Below, piece by piece: positions 9,597 through 19,501 of a stretch of DNA of 64,000 nt (within the stretch, counting starts at the first letter, position 1; every line of letters starts with the position of its first letter). The position numbers and the translations under genes are program-made. The notes under the pieces were generated by a model. That model did no database searches, was not told where the DNA came from, and saw only the letters and a list, made by a program, of their open reading frames with translations. This stretch comes from Bacillus sp. EB01 (GTDB taxonomy: Bacteria; Bacillota; Bacilli; Bacillales; Cytobacillaceae), in NCBI RefSeq assembly GCF_000613125.1, contig NZ_HG964497.1, forward strand, positions 3,893,976-3,957,975, written 5' to 3'.

Positions 9597-9850
9597 GTGA
9601 TTGCAGTGGAAGGTGCGAAGACTCGTTCGAAAATGCTAGCGCATTTTCTCCTGCGGTGCTTTTTCAGGGAAGATAATTCAACGTCCTGTGGGAGCAGCGG
9701 GACAGGTGAGACCCCGCAGGCGTACACGCCGAGGAGGCTCACCGCCCGCGCCACGGAAAGCGAAGCACCTCGCGACAGGCAAAGAACGCCTGGCCCTGCG
9801 ATGATTATTCTTAGGTGCTTCCCTTTGTGGAACGGAAATCACGGGATTTA
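9597..9850. repeat. GC-rich Bacillaceae repeat element
   Basis: Contains GGGAGCAGCGGGACAGGTGA, GACCCCGCAGGC and GAGGAGGCTCACCGCCCG, a highly recurrent intergenic element of Bacillaceae that I recognise from many genomes. It is far GC-richer than its surroundings and has several internal complementary segments (GTGAG with CTCAC, CGGGAC with GACCCCG-like parts), so it could fold as RNA. The 84-codon open frame across it is not a gene. Function unknown. Confidence 0.7.
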
Positions 9851-10096
9851 AAAAGAAATGCTTAAATTTATTTTATATAGTAACCTACATAAAATTCCAT
9901 CAGCTTATGGCTGCCCCCTACGCACCCTTTACTTATGAAGTGGTCCTATACCACCTTTTGTTAAAACAATACGGAATAAGTGAGGTATTTTCACTCATTT
10001 TTGTATAAATCGACCATAGTTATAAAAGTGGAAAACCGATAAATTTATGATGTAGATTGAATTTTCTGAATTGACAAGTGGAAAGCGGGTGAACAA

Positions 10097-11272
10097 ATGA
10101 ATTTCCAATCGCTTCGTATGTCACAGATACCTCCTTACCTATTTGCCGAAATCAATAAGAAAAAAGCAGCAATGGCAGAGGCGGGAATAGATATTATCGA
10201 TTTAGGAATTGGTGATCCTGATTTACCTACACCTACACATATCATTGAAAAATTAGTAAAAGAATCAAAGGATCCGAGGAATTTGAAATACCCAAGTTTT
10301 ATAGGAATCAAGGAATACAGAGAGGCAGTTGCCGATTATTACAAGGGACATTTCGGGGTATCGCTGGACCCCAATACGGAAGTACTGGCATTGATTGGTT
10401 CCAAGGAAGGGATTGCTCATATCGTGCCAACCCTTGTGGATCCTGGGGAGTATGTATTAATACCAGACCCAAGCTACCCGGTTTATCGGATGGCAACATT
10501 GCTGGCAAATGGCCAGTGCTATAATATGCCGCTTTTAAAAGAAAATAATTTCCAGCCCGATTTTGAGGAAATTCCCAAAGAGATACTTACCAAATCAAAG
10601 CTCATGTTTTTAAATTATCCTGGTAATCCTACTGCAGCAACAGTAGATATTGATTTTTTTAAAAAGGCTGTAGAGTTTGGAGCGAAGAACGGAATCCCGA
10701 TTGCACATGATTCGGCTTATAACATGGTCACCTTTGGTGGGTATAAGGCACCGAGCATCCTAGAGGTTGAAGGTGCTAAAGATATCGCTGTCGAGTTTGG
10801 ATCGTTATCAAAAACCTACTGCATGACTGGTTTCCGGATTGGCTATGTGGCAGGAAATAAAGAAATAATACAGGCATTGTCAATTTTAAAAAGTAATACA
10901 GATACAGGGCAGTATACACCGATTCAAAAGGCGGCTGCTCATGCTCTAACTGGTGATCAAAGCTGCATCTCTTCCTACAATCATATTTATCAGGAACGCT
11001 TGGCGGCCATGGTAGAGGGACTAAGAACAATTGGGGTGGAAGTCGAACCGCCAAAAGGGAGTTTCTTTATATGGGCGCCCGTACCAGATGGATATACTTC
11101 TGCAGAGTTTGTCACGAATGTACTGGAACAGACCGGAGTCATCCTCACTCCAGGCAGTGCTTTTGGCCCTTCCGGAGAGGGATATTTCCGCGTTTCACTT
11201 TCAGTGCCAACCGAGAGATTATTTGAAGCAGTAAATAGAATCAAACAAAAACTAAAATCAACAAACAATTAA
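10097..11272 (+). CDS. PLP-dependent aminotransferase, class I/II (DapL-like)
   Basis: 391 residues. Fold-type I aminotransferase: IDLGIGDPDLPTP near residue 33, YPGNPTA near 174, and the PLP lysine in SLSKTYCMTGFRIGYV (Lys239). Sequence style is that of the LL-diaminopimelate aminotransferase group, which is often used as an automatic name. Here it is the first gene of a catabolic run and is followed 18 nt later by an aldehyde dehydrogenase, so it more likely transaminates an amine or amino acid that yields a semialdehyde. ATG with GGGTGA upstream. Family certain, substrate inferred. Confidence 0.85.
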   Translation: MNFQSLRMSQIPPYLFAEINKKKAAMAEAGIDIIDLGIGDPDLPTPTHIIEKLVKESKDPRNLKYPSFIGIKEYREAVADYYKGHFGVSLDPNTEVLALIGSKEGIAHIVPTLVDPGEYVLIPDPSYPVYRMATLLANGQCYNMPLLKENNFQPDFEEIPKEILTKSKLMFLNYPGNPTAATVDIDFFKKAVEFGAKNGIPIAHDSAYNMVTFGGYKAPSILEVEGAKDIAVEFGSLSKTYCMTGFRIGYVAGNKEIIQALSILKSNTDTGQYTPIQKAAAHALTGDQSCISSYNHIYQERLAAMVEGLRTIGVEVEPPKGSFFIWAPVPDGYTSAEFVTNVLEQTGVILTPGSAFGPSGEGYFRVSLSVPTERLFEAVNRIKQKLKSTNN

Positions 11273-11290
11273 CAAATGGAGGGATAGGAC

Positions 11291-12772
11291 TTGAGAAAAA
11301 TAATGAACTATATCAATGGGCAATGGAGCGAGCCATCAACCGGGAGATTTGTTCCAGTTATGAATCCGGCAAATGGAGAGGTGCTTGGTGAGGTTGCCCA
11401 ATCTTCAAAGGAAGATGTCGACAAGGCTGTACAGGCGGCAAGACAGGCACAAAAGTTATGGCGATTGGTACCGGCACCTGAACGGGCTGATTACTTATAT
11501 AAAGTTGCCTTTTTATTAAAAGAAAGAAAGGAACAACTCGCCAAGACACTAACAAGCGAAATGGGCAAAGTGATTGAAGAGGCCAGGGGGGAAGTACAGG
11601 AAGCGATTGATATGGCTTTTTATATGGCCGGTGAAGGACGAAGGCTTTTTGGCGATACGGTCCCTTCCGAGCTGCGCGATAAATTTGCCATGAGTGTTAG
11701 GGTGCCGGTTGGTGTTGCGGGATTGATTACTCCATGGAATTTCCCGATTGCCATTGCCTCATGGAAGTCACTTCCAGCCCTCGTCTCCGGGAATGCAGTT
11801 GTTTGGAAACCGGCGACAGAAACGCCGATGGTTGCTGAGGAGTTTGTAAAAATCTACGAACAGGCCGGTCTGCCAAAAGGGCTTATCAATCTAGTAAATG
11901 GGTCTGGAAGCGAGGTAGGCAATGCCATGGTCGAACATCCAGGTATTGATTTAATTTCCTTCACCGGATCAAATGAGGTTGGAAAGGCAATCAATGGCCG
12001 TGCCGGTTCGCTTTTAAAAAGAACCTCGCTGGAAATGGGCGGGAAAAATGCTGTTACTGTGTTGGAAGATGCAGACCTTGATCTTGCTGTCGAAGGGATT
12101 TTGTGGGGAGCTTTCGGAACTAGCGGCCAGAGATGTACCGCAACAAGCCGCGTACTTGTCCATGAATCGGTTAAAGAGCAAATCGAACAAAAACTGCTTT
12201 CACGAATAGGCGAACTTAAGCTTGGCGATGGTTTGGACGAATCTGTTAAGGTTGGGCCTGTCATCAACCGTTCTTCCCTTGAAAGGATAGATGACTACGT
12301 CAAAATTGGGCAGCAGGAGGGAGCCAAACTTCTTACCGGCGGAAAAATAGCCGATGAAAATGAGTTGGGAGAAGGCAATTTCTATCAGCCTACTATTTTT
12401 ACCGATGTAACAAGGGATATGAGAATTGCACAGGAAGAGATCTTTGGGCCGGTCGTTTCAATCATTGGGGTTAAAAGCCTTGAAGAAGCAATCGAGATTA
12501 ACAACAGCGTTGAATTTGGTCTTTCAAGTTCAGTTTATACCGCCAATATTAATCAGGCTTATAAGGCAATGAGAGATATTGATACCGGTATTGTTTATAT
12601 AAATGCAGGAACATCCGGGGCGGAAATCCACCTGCCATTCGGCGGAACAAAAGGAACCGGCAACGGCCATAGAGATTCCGGTGTCGCGGCGCTGGATGTG
12701 TATACAGAATGGAAATCGATCTATGTTGATTACAGCGGCAAACTGCAGCGGGCACAGATTGATAACCAGTAG
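11291..12772 (+). CDS. NAD(P)-dependent aldehyde dehydrogenase (semialdehyde type)
   Basis: 493 residues. Catalytic cysteine Cys282 in FGTSGQRCTATSR and general base Glu248 in SLEMGGKNA; the GLITPWNFP motif is near residue 144. It oxidises an aldehyde to a carboxylate. Closest style is the succinate-/ketoglutarate-semialdehyde group, and the C-terminus has PFGGTKGTGNGHRDSG. TTG start at 11291 with GGAGGGAT about 8 nt before it; an ATG four codons later is an alternative. Being paired with the preceding aminotransferase, it probably oxidises the semialdehyde that enzyme makes. Confidence 0.88.
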   Translation: MRKIMNYINGQWSEPSTGRFVPVMNPANGEVLGEVAQSSKEDVDKAVQAARQAQKLWRLVPAPERADYLYKVAFLLKERKEQLAKTLTSEMGKVIEEARGEVQEAIDMAFYMAGEGRRLFGDTVPSELRDKFAMSVRVPVGVAGLITPWNFPIAIASWKSLPALVSGNAVVWKPATETPMVAEEFVKIYEQAGLPKGLINLVNGSGSEVGNAMVEHPGIDLISFTGSNEVGKAINGRAGSLLKRTSLEMGGKNAVTVLEDADLDLAVEGILWGAFGTSGQRCTATSRVLVHESVKEQIEQKLLSRIGELKLGDGLDESVKVGPVINRSSLERIDDYVKIGQQEGAKLLTGGKIADENELGEGNFYQPTIFTDVTRDMRIAQEEIFGPVVSIIGVKSLEEAIEINNSVEFGLSSSVYTANINQAYKAMRDIDTGIVYINAGTSGAEIHLPFGGTKGTGNGHRDSGVAALDVYTEWKSIYVDYSGKLQRAQIDNQ

Positions 12773-12823
12773 TAACCATCAACAACAAACTCTCAAATTT
12801 ATATTATCTAAAACCTGAAAATA

Positions 12824-12856
12824 GAATCAGCAGGAGAGTTTCTGCTGATTCTTTTC
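12824..12856 (+). terminator. Internal terminator after the aldehyde dehydrogenase
   Basis: A 10-bp stem GAATCAGCAG (12824-12833) with CTGCTGATTC (12842-12851) and only four T behind it. It separates the aminotransferase-aldehyde dehydrogenase pair from the beta-oxidation genes; read-through seems likely. Confidence 0.7.
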
Positions 12857-12902
12857 CTGTAACGTGTTTAAATGCAGCCAACAGATTGGGAGGGAAACGC
12901 TC

Positions 12903-13751
12903 GTGGAAAAATTAACGGTTGTCGGCTCCGGAGTAATGGGCCGCGGAATTGCATATGTAGCTGCTTTAGGCGGCTACCAGGTTTTTATAAACGATGTTAG
13001 TCAAGCAAATCTTGAAAAAGCGAAGGTATATATTGAAACCGAAATGTCCAAGAGTGCTGATAGGGGATTTTTAAAAAGAGAAGAGGTTGAAACGGCTTTA
13101 CAAAACATACATTATACGAGCAGCCTTGAAGAAGCTGCAGGCAATGCAGATGTCGTTATTGAAGCCGTTTTTGAATTGATCGAACTGAAAGTTGAAGTCT
13201 TTAAAAAGCTGGATGCAATCTGTCCGGCCCACACTCTCCTTGCAACCAATACATCTACGATGAGTCCTACAGAAATAGCTGCACAAACCTCCAGACCAGA
13301 AAAATGTATCGCCATGCATTTCTTTAACCCTGTCCACAAAATGAAGCTTATTGAGATAGTCAGAGGCTTGCAAACTTCTGATGAAACGATGAATAGAGCA
13401 AGAGAAGTGAGCCGGAAATTAGGCAAGGAAACAGTTGAGGTCAATGAATTCCCCGGGTTTGTTACGAGCCGGATGAATTGCCTGATTGGAAACGAAGCCA
13501 TGAACATGCTGATGGAAGGAGTAGCCTCAGCTGAAGATATCGATAAAGCAATGAAACTTGGCCTGAACCATCCAATGGGGCCGCTTGAACTTGCAGACCT
13601 TGTCGGCCTTGATACCAGGCTTCGAAACATGGAATATCTTTATAAATCACTCGGAGAAAAATACAGGCCATGTCCGCTGCTTATTAAATATGTCAAAGCA
13701 GGCAGGTTGGGCCGCAAATCAGGGCAGGGATTTTATACGTATGAAAAATAA
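12903..13751 (+). CDS. 3-hydroxyacyl-CoA dehydrogenase
   Basis: 282 residues, the length of the short bacterial Hbd/FadB2 type. N-terminal Rossmann motif VVGSGVMGRGIAYVAA, catalytic-domain motifs TNTSTMSPTEIA and HFFNPVHKMKLIEIV (His in HFFNP), and a C-terminal dimerisation domain ending GRKSGQGFYTY. It oxidises 3-hydroxyacyl-CoA to 3-oxoacyl-CoA with NAD. The GTG at 12903 is preferred to an upstream in-frame ATG because GGGAGGGA (12888-12895) precedes it correctly. Confidence 0.92.
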   Translation: MEKLTVVGSGVMGRGIAYVAALGGYQVFINDVSQANLEKAKVYIETEMSKSADRGFLKREEVETALQNIHYTSSLEEAAGNADVVIEAVFELIELKVEVFKKLDAICPAHTLLATNTSTMSPTEIAAQTSRPEKCIAMHFFNPVHKMKLIEIVRGLQTSDETMNRAREVSRKLGKETVEVNEFPGFVTSRMNCLIGNEAMNMLMEGVASAEDIDKAMKLGLNHPMGPLELADLVGLDTRLRNMEYLYKSLGEKYRPCPLLIKYVKAGRLGRKSGQGFYTYEK

Positions 13752-13778
13752 CAAGGAATTTCCAGTAAATGTCTAAAT

Positions 13779-13888
13779 GCTCATATCAATGCCAAAATGG
13801 CTCATATGAGGCTCATATCGGTACAGAATTGGCTCATATCGGTGCTGATTCGGCTAATATCGGCACTAACTAGGCTTATAAGTTTTAC
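13779..13888 (+). repeat. Degenerate 21-bp tandem repeat
   Basis: Units of 21 bp starting GCTCATATC at 13779, 13811, 13832 and 13853 (GCTAATATC), with an 11-bp partial unit at 13800 and a worn last unit at 13874. It fills the whole gap between the 3-hydroxyacyl-CoA dehydrogenase and CoA-transferase genes. Each unit holds a CATATC/GATATG-like core. Function unknown; too regular to be ordinary spacer. Confidence 0.75.
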
Positions 13889-13905
13889 AAAATGGAGGGC
13901 GAACG

Positions 13906-14619
13906 ATGAGCAAAACGCTTAAGTGTGAAAAACTCCGATCGGCTAAGGATGCTATCAATTGGATCAAGCAGGGTGACCGGGTACTGGTTGGCGGCTTTGG
14001 CCTTTGCGGCACACCATTTACGCTGATTGATATGATAGCGGAATCAGACCATGCGAGGGAGCTTACCATCATCAGCAATAATCTTGGCGAGGCTGGAAAG
14101 GGCCTGGGAAAGCTATTACTCTCAAAACATGTAAAAAAAGCGGTTGGATCGTATTTTACCTCCAACCGTGATGCAGTAAAAGCGTGGAAGAGCGGAGAAC
14201 TGGAAATAGAACTGATTCCTCAGGGAACATTGGCTGAAGCCATTCGGGCAGGCGGTGCCGGGATTGCCGGTTTCTATACGAAAACAGCGGTCGGGACAAA
14301 GCTTGCTGAAGGAAAGGAAGAAAGAGTTTTTGACGGCGAACGGTTTATTTTTGTGAGAGGAATTAAGGCGGATGTAGCGTTAATTAAAGCAGCTAAAGCT
14401 GATACGCTTGGCAATCTGGTTTATTCAAAAACGGCACGGAACTTCAATCCGATGATGGCAACTGCTGCAAACCTTGTGATAGCCGAGGTGGATGAGATTG
14501 TAGAAGCGGGTTCGCTTGACCCGGAACAGGTTGTTACCCCACATGCTTATGTGGACATCGTTGTCATGAATGAACGGTATGAAAAGGTAGGAGGCGTGTA
14601 TGTTGAACGCAACGGATAA
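13906..14619 (+). CDS. 3-oxoacid CoA-transferase subunit A
   Basis: 237 residues. Alpha subunit of a family I CoA-transferase (ScoA, AtoD, PcaI relatives): GDRVLVGGFGLCGTPF near residue 25 and NNLGEAGKGLG near 60. Works as a heteromer with the next gene product, moving CoA from a donor such as succinyl-CoA or acetyl-CoA to a free acid. It overlaps subunit B by 20 nt, typical of translational coupling. Good TGGAGGG ribosome site. Confidence 0.93.
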   Translation: MSKTLKCEKLRSAKDAINWIKQGDRVLVGGFGLCGTPFTLIDMIAESDHARELTIISNNLGEAGKGLGKLLLSKHVKKAVGSYFTSNRDAVKAWKSGELEIELIPQGTLAEAIRAGGAGIAGFYTKTAVGTKLAEGKEERVFDGERFIFVRGIKADVALIKAAKADTLGNLVYSKTARNFNPMMATAANLVIAEVDEIVEAGSLDPEQVVTPHAYVDIVVMNERYEKVGGVYVERNG

Positions 14620-15286
14620 AAATCAGCTGCAAGCATACCGGATTAGAATAGCGAAACGGATTGCCCGTGAACTGCATGAAGGAACTGTTGTGAATCTTGG
14701 GGTCGGGATTCCGACTCTGATTCAAAATTATTTAAAACCGGACAGCGGGATTTATCTTCAGTCTGAAAACGGATTGTTAGGGATGGGCCCGACACCGCCA
14801 AAAGATCAGATTGATATGGATTTAATTAGTGCGAGTAAACACCCGATAACAGCTGGGGTGGGGGCATCGATATTTTCAAGCTCGGATTCATTCGTGATGA
14901 TTCGCGGCGGTCATGTGGATACCGCGGTAATGGGTGCGCTTCAGGTCAGCGGAACGGGTGAAGTTGCCAACTGGGCTGTACCGGGAGAGGACATTCTCGG
15001 TGTAGGAGGAGCCATGGACCTCGTTGCGAGTGCGAAGCGAATCATCATTGCAATTACGCATGTTACCAAGAACAACTCGCCTAAAATAGTAAAAAAGCTT
15101 ACTTACCCAACAAGCGGGATACAAAGCGCCGAGATGATCGTCACAGAAAAAGCGGTCTTCCGCATTGAACAGGGAGAATTGATTTTAGAGGAGATCGCCT
15201 CTGATTCAAGTCTCGAGGAAATAAGGGCACTAACAGAGGCCGAGTTTACGGTATCTGAAAAGCTTAAAACCATGAGTGTTGATTAG
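14600..15286 (+). CDS. 3-oxoacid CoA-transferase subunit B
   Basis: 228 residues. Beta subunit with the catalytic glutamate in QSENGLLGMGP (Glu56) and the VNLGVGIPTLI motif before it. Partner of the preceding subunit A. In this operon it probably activates the carboxylate made by the aldehyde dehydrogenase, since no acyl-CoA ligase is in the cluster. ATG at 14600 lies inside the end of subunit A behind GGTAGGAGG. Confidence 0.93.
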   Translation: MLNATDKNQLQAYRIRIAKRIARELHEGTVVNLGVGIPTLIQNYLKPDSGIYLQSENGLLGMGPTPPKDQIDMDLISASKHPITAGVGASIFSSSDSFVMIRGGHVDTAVMGALQVSGTGEVANWAVPGEDILGVGGAMDLVASAKRIIIAITHVTKNNSPKIVKKLTYPTSGIQSAEMIVTEKAVFRIEQGELILEEIASDSSLEEIRALTEAEFTVSEKLKTMSVD

Positions 15287-15327
15287 GGGAACTGCAACAA
15301 TTTCAATTTCAAAGAGGTGTTGAGGAA

Positions 15328-16104
15328 ATGGAATTTACCAATATCCTAGCCCGCCAGGAAGAGCATATCGGCTGGATTGTTATAAATCGGCCCGAACTGA
15401 GGAATGCATTAAATTTAGATACACTGCATGAAATAGAAAAAGCTTTAGACGTATGGCGCAGCAGCCAGGACATTCGTGTTGTCATCTTTACCGGGGCAGG
15501 TGAAAAGTCGTTTGCCGCCGGCGCGGACATTTCCCAGTTGAATAAGCGGACGATGATTGAAGCGCTTCAGCCGAATATGACCGCCACTTATCGTAAAATC
15601 GAAGACTATGAAAAACCGACCATTGCAGCAATTAACGGGGTTGCTCTAGGTGGAGGGCTCGAGCTAGCGTTGGCCTGTGATATCCGAGTTGCCTCACTGA
15701 ATGCGAAGGTTGGCCTGCCAGAAGCGGGATTGGGGATTATCCCTGGTGCCGGGGGAACACAAAGGCTTACCCGGATCATCGGAAAAGGGAGAGCAATGGA
15801 GCTTATTTTAACAGGCGATATTCTTACTGCTGAAGAAGCCCAAAGAATAGGCCTTGTCAGCAGGGCAGTGCCGCCCGAAGTCTTACTTGAAACTGCAAAG
15901 GAATATGCAAATAAATTATCGAGGAAGGCACCACTTGCGCTAAGGCTGGCAAAAGCTGCTGTGAACCGCGGCGCCGATATTGATATGGAAACAGCTCTTT
16001 ACCTCGAAAAGCTGTCCCAGGCATTATTAATGGGCTCAGATGATAAACGTGAGGGAACTGAGGCATTCCTGGGAAAAAGGCAGCCAAACTTTCAGGGGAG
16101 ATAG
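15328..16104 (+). CDS. Enoyl-CoA hydratase/isomerase (crotonase family)
   Basis: 258 residues. Oxyanion-hole segments FAAGADISQLN (about residue 65) and GVALGGGLELALACD (about 110), and the acid/base glutamates in GLPEAGLGIIPGAGGTQRL. It hydrates trans-2-enoyl-CoA to 3-hydroxyacyl-CoA. Lies between the CoA-transferase and the acyl-CoA dehydrogenase with short gaps on both sides, consistent with one operon. Confidence 0.92.
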   Translation: MEFTNILARQEEHIGWIVINRPELRNALNLDTLHEIEKALDVWRSSQDIRVVIFTGAGEKSFAAGADISQLNKRTMIEALQPNMTATYRKIEDYEKPTIAAINGVALGGGLELALACDIRVASLNAKVGLPEAGLGIIPGAGGTQRLTRIIGKGRAMELILTGDILTAEEAQRIGLVSRAVPPEVLLETAKEYANKLSRKAPLALRLAKAAVNRGADIDMETALYLEKLSQALLMGSDDKREGTEAFLGKRQPNFQGR

Positions 16105-16116
16105 GGGGAAGTATAA

Positions 16117-17268
16117 ATGGATTTTACATTTTCAGAAGATATCCAGCTTTTAAAAAAGGCTGTTCATGATTTTGTTCAAGGGGAAGTAGAAAAAGTAGCA
16201 ATGGAAATCGAGGACAACGATGAAATTCCAGAACATATTGTAGAAGCATCTAAGGAAATGGGGCTTTTCGGGCTGAGCATCCCGGAAGAATACGGCGGAC
16301 TTGGGCTCGATATGGTCGGCAAATGCGCGATATATGAAGAATTGGGAATGACCCATAACGGCTATACGACATTAATTGGGGCTCACACAGGAATCGGTTC
16401 TGTAGGAATTGTCGAGCTAGGCACGAACGAACAAAAAGAAAAGTACCTGCCGAAAATGGCGAGCGGTGAGTGGATAGGTGCATTCGCATTAACAGAACCG
16501 AGTGCCGGGTCGAATGCAGCCAATTTAAAAACAAAAGCTGTTAAAAAAGGCGATAAATACATTCTGAATGGCTCCAAACATTATATTACCAATGCCGTTT
16601 GCGGCCACGTATTCACGGTAATGGCAGTAACGGACCCAAGCAAGGGTGCCAAGGGTATTACCTCCTTTATCGTAGAAAAAGATTTTCCAGGATTCATAGT
16701 AGGAAACGTCGAGAAGAAGATGGGTCTGCGCGGCTCACATTCCGCTGAACTATTTTTTGAAGATTGCGAGGTTCCAGCTGAAAATGTACTGGGAGAAGAG
16801 GGAAAAGGATACGTCAATGCCTTGAAAATCCTTGCCAACGGACGCGCGGGACTAGCAGCAAGAAATCTCGGTTCCTGTGAAAAACTGCTGGAACTGAGCA
16901 CGGATTACGCGATGCAGCGGACCCAGTTTGACAAGCCGATTTTCGAACAGCAGGCAGTCCAGCACATGCTGGCAGACATGGCGATGGAAATAGAACTGCT
17001 CCGTTCGATTACCTATCGGGTCGCCTGGATGGCGGATAAAGGAATGAGGGTAGTAAAGGAAGCGGCGATGGCTAAGCTGTACGGTTCTGAAGTCTACAAC
17101 CGTGTTGCTGATTTAGCGGTCCAGATTCACGGGGGCATCGGCTATATGAGGGATTATCCGATTGAGAGATTTTACCGTGATGCCCGAATTACGAAGATTT
17201 ATGAAGGAACAAGCCAGATTCAAAGGAATATTATTGCCAATGAACTAAAACGCGAGTTCTTAAAATAG
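16117..17268 (+). CDS. Acyl-CoA dehydrogenase
   Basis: 383 residues, standard length. FAD enzyme that makes trans-2-enoyl-CoA, passing electrons to ETF. Seen: [15 protein letters not shown] (residues about 129-143), [10 protein letters not shown], and the C-terminal catalytic glutamate Glu363 in [12 protein letters not shown]. Ribosome site GGGGGAAG in front of ATG 16117, 12 nt behind the hydratase stop. ETF genes are not in the window. Confidence 0.93.
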   Translation: MDFTFSEDIQLLKKAVHDFVQGEVEKVAMEIEDNDEIPEHIVEASKEMGLFGLSIPEEYGGLGLDMVGKCAIYEELGMTHNGYTTLIGAHTGIGSVGIVELGTNEQKEKYLPKMASGEWIGAFALTEPSAGSNAANLKTKAVKKGDKYILNGSKHYITNAVCGHVFTVMAVTDPSKGAKGITSFIVEKDFPGFIVGNVEKKMGLRGSHSAELFFEDCEVPAENVLGEEGKGYVNALKILANGRAGLAARNLGSCEKLLELSTDYAMQRTQFDKPIFEQQAVQHMLADMAMEIELLRSITYRVAWMADKGMRVVKEAAMAKLYGSEVYNRVADLAVQIHGGIGYMRDYPIERFYRDARITKIYEGTSQIQRNIIANELKREFLK

Positions 17269-17280
17269 GTGGGGTTGGAA

Positions 17281-18474
17281 ATGAGAAATGTCGTAATCAT
17301 TGATGGTGTCCGTACAGCAATCGGAAGAATGGGCGGAGCGTTAAAGGATGTAGAAGCTGATTTTTTATCAGGGAAAGTCATGCGGGAAGCAGTAACAAGA
17401 TCTAATATAGATGAAGTAAATGTAGACGAAGTGGTTTGGGGCCATGCCAAGCAAAGTTCAGATGTACCTAACTTGGCACGCCTAGCGCTGCTTCGGGCAG
17501 GGATACCGATTGAGGTTCCCGGTTACACTGTACACCGCCAATGCGGTTCAGGGCTGCAGGCTATCAATAATGCGGCACAACAAATTATGTGCGGGTTATC
17601 CGATGTAATTTTAGCAGGCGGTGCAGAGAGCATGAGTACAGCTCCCTATTATTTGCGTAAAGCTCGATACGGTTATGGGGCCGGAAATGCAGAACTAGTC
17701 GACCCCAATACAGAAAGCCAGCCGAGAGCACAGCCAATCGAAGTGTATGGAAATTTAACGATGGGGTTAACTGCGGAAAACCTTGCCGAGCGGTACTCCA
17801 TCAGCCGCGAAGAACAGGATGAATTTGCTCTCCACAGCCAGCAAAAAGCTGCTGAGGCAATCTCAGCCGGCAAATTTAAAGACGAGATTGTTCCTTATGA
17901 AATCAAGCATAAAAAAGATATAATTGTTTTTGACACAGATGAACACCCGAGGATGACAAGCCTTGAGAAGCTTGGCTCGTTGAAGCCTGTATTTAAATCG
18001 GGCGGTACTGTTACAGCCGGGAATGCAAGCGGGCGGAATGATGGTGCCGCGGCCCTTATTGTTATGGCAGAAGAAGAAGCTGAGAAGCGCGGCCTCAAAT
18101 CCCGTCTTCGGATTGTTTCACAGGCAGCAGTCGGTGTGGCTCCTGAAATTATGGGAATCGGGCCAGTGCCAGCAACTCTCAAAGCTCTTAAACTTGCAGG
18201 CTTAACATTAGATGATATAGATTTAATAGAACTAAATGAAGCATTCGCAGCCCAGGCGCTGGCCTGTGTGAAGGAGCTTGGAGTTGATCAAAAGAAGCTG
18301 AACGTCAATGGCGGGGCAATTGCACTTGGGCATCCGATTGGCGGTACAGGTGCAATCCTGACAGTTAAAATTATGAATGAGCTGGAACGGCGCGGTGCCA
18401 GGTATGGGTTGATAACCGCTTGTATCGGGGGCGGTCAGGGAATTGCTACGATTGTTGAAAATCTTCGGGTTTAA
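17281..18474 (+). CDS. Acetyl-CoA acyltransferase (thiolase)
   Basis: 397 residues. Nucleophile Cys88 in [17 protein letters not shown] motif, His351 in [11 protein letters not shown] and Cys381 in CIGGGQG form the degradative thiolase active site. Cleaves 3-oxoacyl-CoA with CoA to acetyl-CoA and a shortened acyl-CoA. ATG 17281 is chosen over a GTG at 17269 because AGGTGGGG precedes it with normal spacing. Twelve nt after the acyl-CoA dehydrogenase, so cotranscribed. Confidence 0.93.
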   Translation: MRNVVIIDGVRTAIGRMGGALKDVEADFLSGKVMREAVTRSNIDEVNVDEVVWGHAKQSSDVPNLARLALLRAGIPIEVPGYTVHRQCGSGLQAINNAAQQIMCGLSDVILAGGAESMSTAPYYLRKARYGYGAGNAELVDPNTESQPRAQPIEVYGNLTMGLTAENLAERYSISREEQDEFALHSQQKAAEAISAGKFKDEIVPYEIKHKKDIIVFDTDEHPRMTSLEKLGSLKPVFKSGGTVTAGNASGRNDGAAALIVMAEEEAEKRGLKSRLRIVSQAAVGVAPEIMGIGPVPATLKALKLAGLTLDDIDLIELNEAFAAQALACVKELGVDQKKLNVNGGAIALGHPIGGTGAILTVKIMNELERRGARYGLITACIGGGQGIATIVENLRV

Positions 18475-18493
18475 GGATTCGGGAGGAAAAAAT

Positions 18494-19492
18494 ATGAGTA
18501 AGCCAAAAGTATTGCAAATCCTGTCGATGTATCATCCAGACGGGGAAAGGGTGTTGAATGAGGGAGCCGAGGTCATCCGGACAGATGAATATGATATTCC
18601 CCGTTTATGCGAGGCGGTAAAAAATGTAGATGGAATTGTCCTCAGGGCGCCAGCTAAAATTACCCGCGAAGTAATCGACGCTGCTGGTCCGGGATTAAAG
18701 GTTATTTCAGGAGCAGGTGTCGGGCTGGACAATATCGACGTTGTTTATGCGACCGAAAAAGGAATACCCGTGCTCCATGCTCCATCCGTCAATAAGGTTT
18801 CAACCGCCGAGCATGCGGTCATGTTAATCATGGCTCTAGCGAAATCAATGATTCCCTTCCATGAAAATATGAAAGAAGGAAACTTTGGCTCGAGAATGGA
18901 AATCCCTTCATATGAACTGAAAGGGAAAAAGGTCGGTTTAATAGGGTTTGGTAACATTGCACAAGAAGTGGCAAAACGCATGAAACTGGGATTTGATATG
19001 GATGTTACCGCTTGGGTCAGGGAATATAAACCGGAAAAACATGGGTATGCAGACGAAATCGGCATAAAGATAGCAACCAATATGGACGAAGTTTTCCGTG
19101 AGTCGGACTTTGTTTCCCTCCATATTCCATTAAATCAGCATACCAAGTATTCCATAGATAAAAAGCTGTTTTCCCAAATGAAGCCCACAGCCTATTTGGT
19201 CAATACAGCGAGAGGTGCGGTCGTTAATCAAACCGATCTGTATGATGCCTTGAAGGCAGGCCAATTGGCAGGAGCTGGTTTGGATGTGTTCGATCCGGAG
19301 CCGCCTCCAAAAGATTTGCTATTATTAACTCTTCCCAATGTTGTAGCTACTCCACATGTTGGGGGAACAACCGTGGAATGCAACCAAATCATGGCAAGAA
19401 CAGTAGCCGAAAATGTCATAAACGTGCTGAATGGTAAAAAACCAGCTTATATTGGCAACCCCGAAGTGTTAACTTCTAAAACATTTGAGTAG
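18494..19492 (+). CDS. D-isomer-specific 2-hydroxyacid dehydrogenase
   Basis: 332 residues. NAD-binding domain with VGLIGFGNIAQEVAKRM, and the catalytic trio Arg in NTARGAVVN, Glu in DVFDPEPP and His in TPHVGG. Family includes phosphoglycerate, glyoxylate/hydroxypyruvate and formate dehydrogenases; no ACT domain is present, so serine synthesis is unlikely. ATG 18494 follows GGGAGGAAA; an upstream in-frame start at 18443 would overlap thiolase and lacks a ribosome site. Its step in this pathway is not clear. Confidence 0.85.
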   Translation: MSKPKVLQILSMYHPDGERVLNEGAEVIRTDEYDIPRLCEAVKNVDGIVLRAPAKITREVIDAAGPGLKVISGAGVGLDNIDVVYATEKGIPVLHAPSVNKVSTAEHAVMLIMALAKSMIPFHENMKEGNFGSRMEIPSYELKGKKVGLIGFGNIAQEVAKRMKLGFDMDVTAWVREYKPEKHGYADEIGIKIATNMDEVFRESDFVSLHIPLNQHTKYSIDKKLFSQMKPTAYLVNTARGAVVNQTDLYDALKAGQLAGAGLDVFDPEPPPKDLLLLTLPNVVATPHVGGTTVECNQIMARTVAENVINVLNGKKPAYIGNPEVLTSKTFE

Positions 19493-19501
19493 GAGATAAC
19501 T

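Noticed and set aside
9597..9851. 84-codon open frame on the plus strand
   Set aside because: It runs through a GC-rich intergenic repeat, lacks a ribosome site and gives an Arg/Pro/Thr-rich product with no protein-like pattern.
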